From: Hymenopellis radicata
Lineage: Eukaryota; Basidiomycota; Agaricomycetes; Agaricales; Physalacriaceae
Assembly: GCA_015501595.1 (NCBI GenBank)
Contig: JADNRX010000378.1
Location: 1 to 51,771 of the forward strand
DNA: 51,771 nucleotides
Direction of reading: 5' to 3'
The notes under the pieces were generated by a model. That model worked only from the letters and a program-made list of their open reading frames with translations. It did not search any database and was not told where the DNA came from. Position 1 is the first letter of the stretch. The number at the start of each line of letters is the position of its first letter. A program made the translations under genes and the position numbers. This document shows, piece after piece, positions 8,250 to 19,757 of this stretch.

Positions 8250-11180
8250 GATCTCGACGGTGAGAGCGCCGACATATGTAGTCAAGTCGCGACGGACAGT
8301 GGCGACTTGAAGTCGACCACTGGTCAGCCATCCCTTGCCGGACTGAATCCGAGGTCAAGGGTGGTGGTAACACAGACAGAGAGGGCGGAATAAGCGCATC
8401 AAGCGCCAAACGATGTTGACGTTATTTGGTCTGTTCGGCAAGCCGGCATTGCCCACTTTAGGACGCAAGTCCCCCTTGCTTCTTTACCATTGTCACTCGA
8501 CTTCAAGTTGGCGACTTGGATCTACTGCCCGACTACAAGTCGCAGTGACACCGAAAAACACTGGTCGACTTTTACGTTGCAGTGCGATCCGATTTCGTCT
8601 TCCAATTATGGTTTCCTCGGAGGCTGGGCGTGTACCAAGTAAGTTGTATCTTCCATTAACGGACATTGACTCAATCTTTTATAGTTCTCAGCTTTGAAGG
8701 CAACGTCGGCAAGCGCTACAAAGATCTAAAGCTTTTCGTTACGTCCCCCAATATGGATTTCATTGCCCCTCCCCCGTTCGGGACGCGTACCGTTCGCATG
8801 TACTCTGACTTTACATTCGGCCTTGACGATCCCCTGAATACTCCCCAAATATTCGAATTCACTATCGGCCACCTCGCCTTGATACCATCTTCTGATTCCC
8901 TTCAATCCGTCAATAACTCTGGCCGCTGGATTCTCTCCATCATGCCGTCTGACGAGCAATTCGTCCTTCTTGGTCACGACAACCCATCAAATACGCTGGG
9001 TCTTGTCAAGAAGGAATTGTGCCAAATTATGGAGGGTGAAATCAAGGAGCTGCGAAGGAAGGTTAGCACGTTGCGCGCGGAGGAGTTTACGAAGAACATT
9101 GAGAACGGAGTGCGGGACGACAAGGTCATTGCTACGCACCTTGGTCGGCTCAAGTATTATGCCGGGCGCATCGCAAATCCAATGACCCGCGACGAAGCGT
9201 TCATGCTTTGGCGCCTAGCTCAGCGTACTTGCTTGGAGCTGGATGCTCGCATTGCGTGGGTCAGCGAGGCACGGGAACAGTTCATGTCTCCTGCTGCAAA
9301 ACACTCTCCTCTCCGGAACGTTATTGGAGCATATGTCAAAAACCTTCTCGATGCTGAGAACTTGGTTAGGGCTGGGATACCTTGTTGGCTTGTTCGCCCC
9401 ATAGACGGAGCAGATGCGCTTCGTGTTGACCGGTGGATCGAGGAACCTCTCACAACCCGCGAGTACACGGACGCTGCTGTCCCGCACCCAATCATTTTCA
9501 CTGGGCACCCTTACAATCTCGAGAGGTACAGCGCCATGGCCAAATTCGCACACGACATGGCCTCACCGGGCAGCAATTGGGGAGTAGTGGATGCACTACC
9601 AGCTCCTCAACTTGATTCGCAGCAGCTGTCTAAGCAGGGCGCTTCGGGAAGTGGCGGGCCTGCCAGAAACATTCGTTCATCCGCCGAGTCGAGACACAAA
9701 CCCTGTGAGTATTGATATTGATTATTAGTCGTGTCTAATTGCCTTGGTAGATTCTTCGCGCTCCTCTCAAAAAAACAAGCAAGGCAATCAGTCCCGCGAC
9801 AAGTTCCGCGACATCGACTCGCCTCTCGTGCCACGATCTCTTCCAGAATGGATGCGAGCCTCGCGCGACATCGGCAAGGACTTTGACCAGAACACGAGGT
9901 CTAATCCTAAAGTCAATCGCGGCTACGCCTTGCCTGATCCTGGCTTTATCGCGGCCATGGCAACTCCGGCCCTTCGTGACGCTTATATCGTTGTATACCT
10001 CAAGTTGCGACACGCACTTCATTACCGCCTCACTTCTCCCATGTTCGAACCGCTCAACCCAACGTCGTGGCGCGATTTACTCGGAATCGAGAGCTTCCAG
10101 AATAAGCCCAATTCATATCCCGCGAAGCGGAGGAATGACGTGCAAACGAAGCTGATGGACTGTATAAAGGCCGGGAAGCTAGAGGTACCCTTTTTACTGC
10201 TTACTTTTCCATTAACTAACCTTTGAATAGGGCACCATCGATCTTGCTAAGATGGGGACGGCACCGGTCTTGTGGCGAGATCAACCTCTACCCAACCCAC
10301 TACCGGAGAATGTCATTTCGGAGATCTTTTGGGAATTATTCGAAATCAACTTTCGATACGAGCTCGTAGCCCTTGATCGACTCTGCTACCAATTTAAACC
10401 CGCCAACTTTGAGCAAACAAGTCAGCCATTTGACGAGTTGGATGCCTCAAGTACAAGGATGGACTTCTGACCACGCTCGCGACTCGACGGACGGGGCGAC
10501 GCAGCGAGATCCGCATTCTCGGTTGCATCCCTCATTTCAATGGACGTCTCATTCCCGAAGGTCCTGATGTTGGACGTGCTGGCTTCGCCTCATCCGATAC
10601 CGAGGAACGTCGGGGTGCATTGTTGGGTCTATTCCGCATCATGCGAGGTTGGACAAAGATGGGTGAGATGACCGCCGGAACCATTCAACGTGTCTCTGCA
10701 TTGGAATCCTCCACAGACATCAGCACCATGGTCCTTGACGAGCTGGAGTACAGGCTGGTGTCCCACTACGTCTGGTGTTTTGTAACATGGTTCAAACGGG
10801 CGCCTGTATTACCACACGGACTATGAAGAATCCAATTTTTCTTAAATTTTTTTTTGTAATTACAAGCAGATTTTGTATCCTCATATTCCTACATTTAATG
10901 TACACATTTCCACTGCATTACTTAGACCGTCTGGAATTTATTCGATGTGCAATCTTCAATTGAAACAAAATTGAACGGTCGTTTGCAAGACTTTCTGCCG
11001 CGCAGCCGAAGCACGTGGCTTGAGGCAAATTGGTCTCCTTCCGACCTTGTCACTCGACTACAAGGACGGTTGCTCTACGGTTACATACCGACTGCAAGCT
11101 CTGCGACTTCAAGTCGAGAGCTATTGGAGCCATCGACTACACGTGGGGATTCCGCTCTGCGACGCAGTGCCCGGAATCGC
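8250..11180 (+). mobile_element. Long copy (B) of the CGACTNNAAGTCG repeat element
   Basis: Non-coding ends of about 350 bp at each side flank a four-exon gene (8608-10826). Both ends contain the 13-bp near-palindrome (8530-8542, 11104-11116) and relatives such as CGACTTGAAGTCG near 8,304. The tail (about 10,740-11,180) is shared with copies A and D: an A/T homopolymer stretch, then a conserved block that includes GCGCAGCCGAAGCACGTGGC. The internally deleted copy A shows that the unit has proliferated. I could not identify long terminal inverted repeats, a target-site duplication or a known transposase domain, so the transposition class is unknown. Confidence 0.6.
8608..10826 (+). CDS. Roughly 690-residue protein carried by the repeat element, one frameshift
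   Basis: Exons: 8608-8638 (MVSSEAGRVP), 8685-9704, 9751-10184 and 10231-10826. The three 46-nt introns are canonical and in frame. The N-terminal 150 residues look like a beta-rich domain (LKLFVTSPNMDF, FTIGHLALIP). A helical, charged region follows (EGEIKELRRKVSTLRAEEF). Next comes a segment containing RAGIPCWLVRPI, then a low-complexity linker and a conserved-looking C-terminal part (PEWMRASRDIGKDF, IRILGCIPHFNGRLIP). One frame change is needed at about 10,420-10,450; otherwise it is open. A copy of its first exon, first intron and N-terminal domain occurs in element A. I do not recognise the family. It could be the element's mobility protein, or a host gene amplified with it. Confidence 0.55.
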
Positions 11181-11720
11181 CTTGTTGAGAACCACATCGC
11201 CGCGCAAGAAAAATGCCAAACTACTGCTGAATCAAGATCGGTGAGTTGGTTTTCCAGAATCTGCTACAAACCAACATATATGTTCCAGAAAAGGTTCTTA
11301 GTGAAGACTCGTTCCGAAGGGCTTGTCCTACCGAACGAAATGGGAAAACAGTGCGGAGTTAACGTATTGACTTATTGAGGTGTTTACCACAGCTGATTTT
11401 ACTTGTAGACAGGAACCTGAGTCGTCTTTTCGTACTCGGGAGGCCAAGGCACATCTTGAAGAAGCCAATATCCCGAAATCGTACCAGGCTAGCCCTGGCT
11501 TCATTGGTGCGCACTAGTTCATATCAATTTCCTTCCAGCAAACGAGACCAAGAAACAGGCCTCTCCAACCCCAGAGACCTCACCCGCCCCAGAAATTGGT
11601 CCCGTCCCAGAAACCGATTCCGCCCCAGAGATCCGTTACCAGCCACCTTCGCTGCCAAGCCCTCAACCTCGGAACTACGTAAGGGATTGGTCTCGGATGG
11701 GCTTCAAGGTCTTCGTATGA
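11172..11720 (+). CDS. Hypothetical Pro/Glu-rich C-terminal fragment
   Basis: Just right of the repeat element, coding-like frames separated by intron-like gaps read NRLVENHIAAQEKCQ (about 11,175-11,240), then SSFRTREAKAHLEEANIP (about 11,420-11,475), then a run of PxPE repeats (TPETSPAPEIGPVPET, about 11,550-11,615), ending RDWSRMGFKVFV with TGA at 11718-11720. The order and composition suggest the 3' part of one gene whose 5' part was replaced by the repeat element. No domain is recognised and the middle splice is ambiguous. Confidence 0.4.
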
Positions 11721-11900
11721 CCTTTCGGCATTCAGTAGGCTGTGATGGGAGGACCTTTCCGTTGATTGTAACATTCATTGTTCACGGTTTCCGTCCCTTT
11801 GCGTACTACGCATGAACCAACACCTTTGTGTCGTGCAGGAATTCGCTTTAAAGGCTGGTGAAAACATTGGGAACTCTCCCTACCCAACAACTGGCATACG

Positions 11901-12812
11901 ATGCCCGCTCTGCGTAAGAGAAAACGATGTGTGGTTAACGACGATGCCGAATACCTTCCTCCATGTGTCAAGAAACAACGACGGATCCGACGAATCAGAT
12001 CACTACAGGGTATCATGGAACTTCCTCTAGAAATCGTCTGCCTTGTACGTTCTACAGTTTCGGGTGTTCAGATCCGGACGCTCATATCGACTAGATTTTT
12101 AGCTATCTTCCCGGGTCTGATATCCTGAATTTGGCCATGTCTTCGAGGGCGATCCGTCGGGTGGTGAACGCGGGTCGACTATGGGAACAAGGTATCTCGA
12201 ACACGACGCCAGATCTCCCACCGCGGCTCGACGGTCTTACTCCTGCACGTTACGTCTGGCTCATGTTCGGCAAGCACTGCCAGGTACATATCCACTTTTC
12301 CAACTACGTCGTACTGAAGAATTACAGGACTGTGGAAACCGGACAAGACTCTGTCAAGTTGTGCTTCACTGGCGTTTCTGTTACAAGTGTGTCCGAAAGC
12401 ATCGATACCTTTCTACCGCCACTCCTGAAGAGGACCTCATATTGAGATGGCAGAAGGCCAGGGTTTCGGCATACAACCGTGAGCTGGAAAACGTCAGAAA
12501 GCAGCGATTTAGAAGGCACGTATGATCCTCGAACTTCGCCCCATAATGTTGATCCATTCTCCAGTATCAAGAACCGATTGTACGATTTGGGGTATCGCAG
12601 GCACATTTCTGAGATCCCTTATCTGATTCTTGCCGATTACCACTATTGTTCTATTCCTAGACCTCTCACGGAAAGAAGTGTGTTTTGCATGCACTACCCT
12701 TTTCCCTTTTACTCACGCATTTACTTGTACAGGCTGGAACTTCATCAAACCATTTGTGATTGCATTCGTTGAATATCAAGCCTCATTTTGGGCTACTCTG
12801 CAACCATTTTAA
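11901..12812 (+). CDS. F-box protein, short form
   Basis: Five exons (11901-12044, 12095-12283, 12328-12519, 12572-12677, 12733-12812) joined by four 44-55 nt introns give about 236 residues with no stop. A basic N-terminus (KRKRC, later KKQRRIRRIR) is followed by a clear F-box (MELPLEIVCL / IFSYLPGSDILNLAMSS). A probable metal-binding pair comes next (CQDCG ... CYKCV), then a charged helix (RELENVRKQRFRR), then LTERS-WNFIKPFVIAF, the segment that in this family precedes the long C-terminal region. F-box proteins are substrate adaptors of SCF ubiquitin ligases. Here the protein stops about 25 residues after that segment, so it is truncated relative to the neighbour at 14.3-16.7 kb. Repeat-element DNA starts 230 bp downstream. 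Confidence 0.8.
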
Positions 12813-13044
12813 GATATTTCCCGTTGCTGATACCGTACGATACACTTGCGAAGTAAACCATCCTGTAAAATCTGCTGGCTAGTTTCAGGGATGTTCATTG
12901 TACTCAGAGACCTGAAATATTTAATTCCATTCTTTGCCATGTTGGACACCTCTTTATCGAACCTTCAGCGACAGTAACTGTATCTGAGAGTATGATAAGG
13001 TGCGAGTTAGAGAGAGATCTACGACGTCCTGTAGACGATGTTTA

Positions 13045-13410
13045 GAAAGGCGTTACTGCGACTTGAAGTCGGGCAGTACGTGTAAGCCGCCGACTTGTAA
13101 GTAGTCGAGCGACGACAAATAATCTTGAAAGTTGAATACACAATGCCGGTCTCCCGCCGACAAGAGTGCAGCCAAACACCAACATCATAAGCGCGCTTAT
13201 TCCGACCTTGACATCGGACCGAAAGGATGACTGACCAGTGATTGACTGCATGTTACCACTGCAAGACTTCAACACGACTATAAGGCGGTTCTTCGCGGCG
13301 CGCTCCTCCCACCACCATTTCGTCACTCGACTATAAGTCGGGACGGTTACTCTATGGTTACAAGCCGATGGCTAGGAGGAGAGAAGCTCTGCGACTGCAA
13401 GTCGAGAGCC
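13045..13410 (+). mobile_element. Copy C of the repeat element: the two ends fused in inverted order
   Basis: Left part (about 13,050-13,240) matches the reverse complement of the element's 5' end (compare 8,290-8,400). The right part (about 13,300-13,410) matches the forward 3' end (compare 16,960-17,055). Near-palindromes occur at 13059-13071, 13328-13340 and 13392-13404. There is no internal gene. The fold-back arrangement could come from a rearranged or nested insertion. Confidence 0.55.
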
Positions 13411-13715
13411 GCCAATTTAGCCGCTCTATAATACACCCCTCAAGCTGTCATCCTCTAGGCTCTACAGCAGCACTCGTCACCCTCCTTAGAATCCCTAGGA
13501 ATTGCCCGATCCTACATCTCGCTCGATTCGTTGGTAGTTACATCCTCGTCAAAATCTATACCGTTATTGATTGATAAACTGGGTAGAACCTGAGGCTTAA
13601 ACCCGATTCAAGTAAACCGTCTGGATATTCTCGCTCGCTATCCATTATTATCTTCCACGTCTTCCCCTCGACCATATCATGATCCTGATTGTTGTCCCCT
13701 TGACGTAGGCTTGAG

Positions 13716-13971
13716 ATGGCTCTCCTATATGGAGAGGCGGAGAGGGTGCGACGGTGGTATCTTAGTGGGCCCGATGATGACGTCGACGAGTCTACAACGG
13801 ATATCTACAGCGGTAAGCCACGACCCTCTCGAAACTGGCAAGCATCTGATTGTCGAATTGAAGACACGGCTTATTACGCCTCTTCTTATCCACCACATTT
13901 GAGCATTCAAGGACGAAGGCCGCCACATCCGAAAGCACGCCGCACTGGACGCCTTCCCCTTCCGTGGTTAA
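13716..13971 (+). CDS. Possible small two-exon gene
   Basis: Exon 13716-13812 (starts MALLYGEAERVRRW) and exon 13904-13971 (KDEGRHIRKHAALDAF, ending PFRG) join in frame through a 91-nt GTAAGC...TTTGAG intron to give about 54 residues. The reading is smooth but short, the intron is longer than its neighbours and no family is recognised. It could be the 5' end of a longer gene continuing through another intron. Confidence 0.25.
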
Positions 13972-14306
13972 GTCCGATTCCGGAGTCACGGTCCGCGACG
14001 GTTTAAGCTTGTCTACCGATAGTACGGTTGCCTCTACAGAGTCGTCACCGCCAAACCTGCGGTTAAGCACCCCGACACGTCCGACCTTCGGGCTAGCGAA
14101 TTGCAGAGCATTTGCCTGGATTGCGCCAGTGTATTTCATTCACCATATAATAATGTGGAAGCTTTCCCAGGGTGGGTTCGGTGACCGAGCGTGCCCGTCA
14201 ATTCACAAAGCGCGCATTGTCTCAATTTGCTGAATGGGAGTGCGATCAGGTGACCCGGCTTTTATCATGACGGAGCCACTCTATCTTTTCCCATCATTCT
14301 ACCAAC

Positions 14307-16740
14307 ATGGTGTCCGTACATCCTCGTCGCTCCAACCGCATTACCGTTGCGAAGACGAAAGAGGACGCCAAGCTCTCTCAGCCAAAAGTGATTGTCACGC
14401 CGAAGGTGAAAGTAGCTCCAGCGAAAAGCCGCCAGAGAGCCACTTCCTCAGACAGAGACGAAAAGGACGAACCTCGCAGGAAACCCCGGAAACGTGCCAA
14501 GATCAGTGCTGCGGTCGAGTCATCAAGTCAAGCTGCACCAACTCGAAATGGACGAGGAAGGCTAAGACAGTTTGCTGAGGCTCCCGTCGACGTTCTCTTT
14601 GTGGTACGTGTCTATAGACGTTCAGCCAAGCGTGTTTCTCAATTGAGTCTTGCTCCAGATCTTTTCTCACTTGGAGCCTCTAGACCTCTTGCGGATGAGC
14701 CGCACTACAAAAGCGCTACGCTCGCTGCTCATGGACAAATCGTCTAGAACTGTCTGGAAGAGCGCCTTTCTGGCAATGGGGGGTCTTCCCCCGATAATTG
14801 AGGGCCTCAGCGAACCGCAGTACGCCAACTTGCTGTTCGACAGTCATTGCCACGTACGTGTATTTATTGGATAGATGTTCATGTCCTTAGTTATTTATTA
14901 GGGCTGCGGGAAACCAGCAACTAGACATATCCAGTGGGGAATACGGATGAGGTTGTGCGTGGAATGCCTGGATAAAGGAACCATGTACGAGCAGCTATCT
15001 TTGTTCAAAGAACCATTTCTTATTCCATGAAGTATGGCGACCGCGGGGGCATTTCGTCGACGGACTGGAGACCCCCACAAAGTTTAGGATTTGCTCACTG
15101 TTGTTCCGCGTTTCGAGCATGGTTGTGTCTCAGAATCCGTAGTTATCCTATACTTTCATCGGGCCTCTTACGATAGGCTGGGGCAGGAGAGTGCTGAACT
15201 CCAGCGTGGAACGCCAGAGTATGCAGCATGGCTTTCCGAGCGGCAAGAGGAGCACGAGGCGCTTGTTGAGGTGAGCCTTATTCAGTGCATAAGGGACGAA
15301 CATATGCTCAACTCCTTTTGAAGTCCTGCAAGCTGTACGAGTCCTGGGCCGCCTCTAGGGCCGAAGCTCGCGTAGCACAGCTTGCCTCTCTTCGCGAACA
15401 AAGACTTCAAAGGTGCCGTACATGCATGCATGCTACATATGTCACAGAGGTTGACCAAGCCAACAGTATCATTGCTCGCCTGAAGGCAGATGGCTGGGAA
15501 GAAGAATTAGATCACCCTTCCGCTCATAGGACTCTGGAATACCACCCGGCGGCCAAGCAGCCTAAAGAGCTGACCGACCGAAGTAAGTTTTCTGCAATCG
15601 TATTTCTCTGACGCTGATCTTACTCGTTTTAGTTTGGGAGGCCATCAAACCCACTTTCACAGTAATCATGTCGAATCTCCGCGCGGCCATACTCGGGCAA
15701 AAGATACAAGACGCCGTCGCTGGGAGACTACGGCTTCTAGAAAGGCTGGGAGATTGTCTCCTCTCGAAATTGCCAGAAACGGTGCCCAATCCCCCAGCCT
15801 CCGCGCTTTGCACCTACCAGCCTTTTCTGGACATTATCCAAAATACGCCGCATGACGAAGACATCACCGCCAAGCTCGAGGAAGCACTTGAGACTGTGCC
15901 CGCCATCTGTGACGAATGGAGACAAGAACACGAGACTCGCTTGAAAGCGATACTCACGAAGACGGGGCGGCGCGATGACCTCTCATTGGTCGTCAACGCT
16001 TTTACTTGCGCCGACTGCTGCAGGCGCTCCTTGTCCGTGGTCCTTCATTATCCACACTTCGCCTCACACCGCTGCTTCTATTCTACCGCTCGCGTTGGTG
16101 GCACCAATGTTTGGATTTGGAACGGCAAGGGCACTACAGCGGTAAATCAGGATGTCTATGCCAGATGCAAAGACTTTGTGAGGATGTGTGGATTGGACCC
16201 AGATACGGCGACTGCTGAGGATATGGACGGTGTTGATATGTTCTTCCAATGCGAGGAATGTGACTCCAGACGGATATCCCCACCTGGGACAAGATTGTTC
16301 GGTCTCATGCGTTGGCGTACAGCTATGGTTAGTCTTCGCGTACCTTTCTGGTTAATGTATGTCTTATCTGTCTCTCATAGAATCATCAACATCTTGGGAT
16401 GATGTCTCGCGTTGAAGACGCTGATCTTATCACCTCAGGACGTCGTCAGGAAAACCGCTTGTTGGAGAAAGATTTGTTGTCGAAGCCTGCTGGGCACGCG
16501 GAGTTTTCTCAGGCGTTTGTTTGTGTGCACTGTGATATGCCGGAAGCGTCTAGGACTGCTCGTGCTCGGCATCTTCAAGATGTGTGAGTCCTTCTCTCCT
16601 ATCGCACGGCATGGCATATTGACTGACGTCTTTGTAGGCATGGGATAGAGGGCGAGGTCAAGATTGCGGATCATTATCGGCGAAGCTTGAAGGATAAACA
16701 CGTGAACAAGTTAGTGGTCGGCGCCAGGAGGATGATTTAA
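14307..16740 (+). CDS. F-box protein, full-length form
   Basis: Exons supported: 14307-14603, 14659-14853, 14902 to about 15020, about 15169-15270, 15324-15582, 15633-16327, 16381-16583 and 16638-16740. The introns are 45-60 nt and canonical, and every junction from 15270 onward keeps frame. The N-terminal 95 residues are basic and Ser-rich. The F-box spans the first intron (PVDVLFV / IFSHLEPLDLLRMSRTTKAL). Then come CGKPATRHIQW...CVECL (zinc-binding-like), coiled regions, LTDR-IWEAIKPTFTVIM, CADCC and CEECD pairs, and a final C/H motif (CVHCDMPEASRTARARHLQDVH) resembling a zinc finger. It probably acts as an SCF adaptor. Between 15,018 and 15,168 the path is unresolved, with a stop at 15028 in one frame, so either an indel or a missed exon is present. 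Confidence 0.8.
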
Positions 16741-17055
16741 AAGCGCGCCACACGGATGAAATTTTTTCTAATTTTTTTTTTTTGTAATTACAAAGAGATT
16801 GCTGTATCATCCAATTCCTACATTTAATGTACACATTTCCACTGAATTAATTAGACCGTCTGAAATTTATTCGTTGTGCAATCTTCAATTGAAACAAAAT
16901 GGAAAGGACGTTCTGCCGCGCAGCCGAAGCACGTGGCTTGAGCCAAATTAGGCTTTTTTGCGCTCCTCCCACCACCACCCCGTCACTCGACTACAAGTCG
17001 GGACAGTTGCTCTGCGACTACAAGTCGAGATAGCTGCCCGACTTCACGTCGCAGC
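16741..17055 (+). mobile_element. Copy D of the repeat element: 3' tail only
   Basis: Starts at the base after the F-box stop codon (TAA 16738-16740). It is collinear with 10,800-11,120 of copy B: T-run, a block beginning TGTAATTACAA, then GCGCAGCCGAAGCACGTGGC, ending with near-palindromes at 16988-17000, 17014-17026 and 17039-17051. No 5' end or internal gene is attached. Confidence 0.65.
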
Positions 17056-17057
17056 TA

Positions 17058-18060
17058 ATGAAATGCATTTCCTGCAATGCCCAGCTCAAGTCTGACGATC
17101 TTGTCAGTGTCAACGCTCACAACCGAGTGTGCAAGAAATACACTGAACATCCCACAGGAGGCTCTTTCAAGCTGCAGAGGAAAAGTCTCCTTGCCTCGGT
17201 TTTAGAGTCGAAAGCATCTAGAACTTTCCAGGGAGGACTTGCGAAGGCCAGGAACACGGCGAAGACATTGGGCAAAAGAACAGCCAAACGGCCAGCAGAT
17301 GTATGTCTTTTTTGCTTATATTTTGCTTGATCTAAACTAAACTGTTCTTAGGATGTATCCATGCGAACCGCTCCATCAATGCAAGCAGATTATGATTCTG
17401 GAATGGCCATGGATGTGGCTGCGGCTGCCCCAGCAGACTTGGACTATGGAGTCGGGCCTGTCGACGTGATCTGGTCGAGCGGGCGCGCAAGCAGATCTTT
17501 GACAAGGGCAAACCAGTCAAGAGCAGGATCATCGACAAACTACTTAAAGGGAACATCTGGCGTACCAACACGCGTAAGTGTCGAGATTTTGCTCCCTGAG
17601 CAGTACTGATGATATATCAGAATGCTTTTTCTGAATTTCTCCAGGAGGTCGACCCATACGCGGATTATTTTCAGCTCTTTGTCTCTGGCGTCCTCCATGA
17701 ATGGGAGATTTGCCCTTAGCTAGCACTCTCACTCATATCATCCGGATCTTACATACTCTTCCCCTCGACAAGCTAGTAGCGTTAAAATGGGCGTTTCCGA
17801 GAAGTACTAACCTTTGGGCGTTTTACCATTCGAATGTGCCGCACTCCCACGCAAAGAGTCGTCTTCACTCTCATTCCAGCCTCCATCAATTTGATGTGGT
17901 TACTCGTCGTCTTACGGATAGCCTCCGTGTTCATGTATGTCGGGGCTAGTTTCTCGACGTTGTACGGAAACACCCCTGTATGGCGTCTTCCATCATCCGA
18001 CATCAGGACGAGCCCAGAACGGTAGCTTCAGAGTTACGTGGCGCCACACTTGGCACCGCA
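17058..18060 (+). pseudogene. Relic of a KDZ-type (Kyakuja-Dileera-Zisupton) DDE transposase
   Basis: Exon 17058-17299 opens with a C2HC-like finger (CISCNAQLKS, then NAHNRVC) and a Lys/Arg-rich stretch. An intron follows to about 17351, then an acidic/Ala-rich linker (ADYDSGMAMDV). From about 17,640 the frame reads DYFQLFVSGVLHEWEI, continuing in another frame as THIIRILHTL and then FREVLTFGRFTIR. About 60 bp later comes HAKSRLHSHSSLHQFD. These match in order the (F/L)LHE(F/W)E(L/I)G, FR.VPTFGR.TIR and HAKLRLHT blocks that I associate with KDZ transposases of agaricomycetes. Frameshifts, in-frame stops and a deletion between the last two blocks show it is dead. Assignment is from remembered family motifs, not a search. 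Confidence 0.55.
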
Positions 18061-18119
18061 TGACGTACGTTCTTCTTCTTCGGCTTGAATCCGACTGAAC
18101 ATCCGCTTATTCCGTATTA

Positions 18120-19757
18120 GATGTTACGCGGAAGATGCGGACATAAATGGCAGTGTCGGTCGATTACAGAAACTAGGCGAAAGCCTTGACCACCGGTCAG
18201 TTAATGAGGAGCGTTCGACGACCTTGTCTTGATTCACTTGTAGGAATCGGTCACATCAACACTCACGACGACGCCCGCTTCGGCTTATCGCGAAGACAGG
18301 TGGACGAAGAAGACAGGGCTTGCTTTCGATCCTTTTGAATCAGCGAAGCGACTCACACACCGTGTTATCACATGTCCTAAATGCTCAACACAGTCTTCCG
18401 TTGGTGTGTATCCTGCTGTTGATACCACAATCGTTTATACTCACGAGTTGGTCGATTTAGCGCTCCTCGACGAGAATGGCAAAGGACACTTGCAGCAGGA
18501 TTTCATTTGCATCTGCAGAAACTGCGCTTTGTCTATAACCAAAGACACTTTGGCTATGCATAAGCTTGTGAAGGATCTCACGAATGATAACGCACTCCCG
18601 TACGTGTTCTTCCAAGGCTTCGTGGTTTGTTCGGTCGTTGACGTTCTTCAGAGGTACATTCTACACACTGAACGCTCTGCCAGATTTCCTGAAGGCGATG
18701 ACCACAAGAAGCGCATTTATTGACAAGGCGTTGGCGCGACCAAAGGACAGTACGGTGCAGGACTGGATCTTGAACAGATGAAGCAGTGGTACTCTCTTGC
18801 GACAGTACAGGCGGCTATGTCGGTGCATATGAAGGGTCGAGGGGCTATGACGTGAGTTGTTCGAACGTTTTGGCCTGCGACTTCGATGTACTGACGGGCG
18901 TGAAAAGGATCTGAAGGATCATGAAGGATGATAGAACATTTTCGCTCGATCTTGTGGGCGCGGTGGGTTACCCTCGTATGCTCTAAGCGAAGTGATGGAG
19001 CTCATGTTGTTGTCAGGTCATCCGACAGGAATCTTCGTGCACAAGATGAACGATTTGAGGTGGACGTCGGCCGATTTCTTTGAAGATCCCGAAGGTAAGA
19101 TGCTTCTACATGCTATTGCTCGATATCACGCGTGAGTTTTCACGAGTTATTAATGATGTGCCTGACAGCTTTGCTCTATTTCAAGATTCCTTGATCTGAT
19201 GTCCTCTTCGCCCGCCTCATTCTCCGTCCGACTTTGGATATCGATCTCGCTTGGCATACGCACCAGCTACGGTCGGTCAAGTATAACACGAATGCTTCGC
19301 CTACGTTGAGCGCTACGTTGACCACAACGACCGCGTCGAAGAGGACAGGCTGTCGAATGCTTTTGATATCACCTGTCGTGTATGGAAGGTAAGATTAACT
19401 TTCTTGGTTTTCCTCCTTAATTCTTTCTTACTCTTTTTGTCAGGACCGTTTCCACGCACTGTGGCTGTCCCGCTCCGGAGAAAAGGTCACACAGCGACTG
19501 AGCCGCTTCCCGCCAAGCCTCATCCGAACTCATCCCACCAGCTGACCGCAGCGATCTCCTCGGTGCCACGCATCCCTCGATCACAAGGCCGTCACTCACG
19601 CTGGCGAGAGCGATGCAGCACGTGCTCGCCGACGGGGTAAACACGAGAAGCGGCTGGAGCGGGAGAAGGAGAAAGGCGTGTTGAATGAGAAAAGGAGAGA
19701 CGGACACGACCCGGCTTTTTTGATGCCCATGCCGCTGTACTACGCACCTCGTTGAGG
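18120..19757 (+). pseudogene. Decayed glycine-rich domain-containing (GRDP/DUF1399-like) protein
   Basis: Pieces in order: AFDPFESAKRLTHRVITCPKC (about 18,325-18,390, split over two runs), a second Cys pair (CICRNCALSITKDTLAMHK, 18,510-18,570), FYTLNALPDF (about 18,665), FLDLMSSSPASFSVPTLDID followed by LAWHTHQL (about 19,190-19,270), YVERYVDHNDRVEE (about 19,300-19,345), then DRSDLLGATHPS (about 19,550) and the C-terminal HDPAFLMPMPLYY (about 19,705-19,745). The order matches fungal GRDP proteins, including their diagnostic LDIDLAWHTHQL. Frameshifts at several points (about 18,720, 19,290 and 19,460-19,650) break it, and some introns remain. The C-terminal glycine-rich tail is not seen. Function of the family is poorly known. 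Confidence 0.7.
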
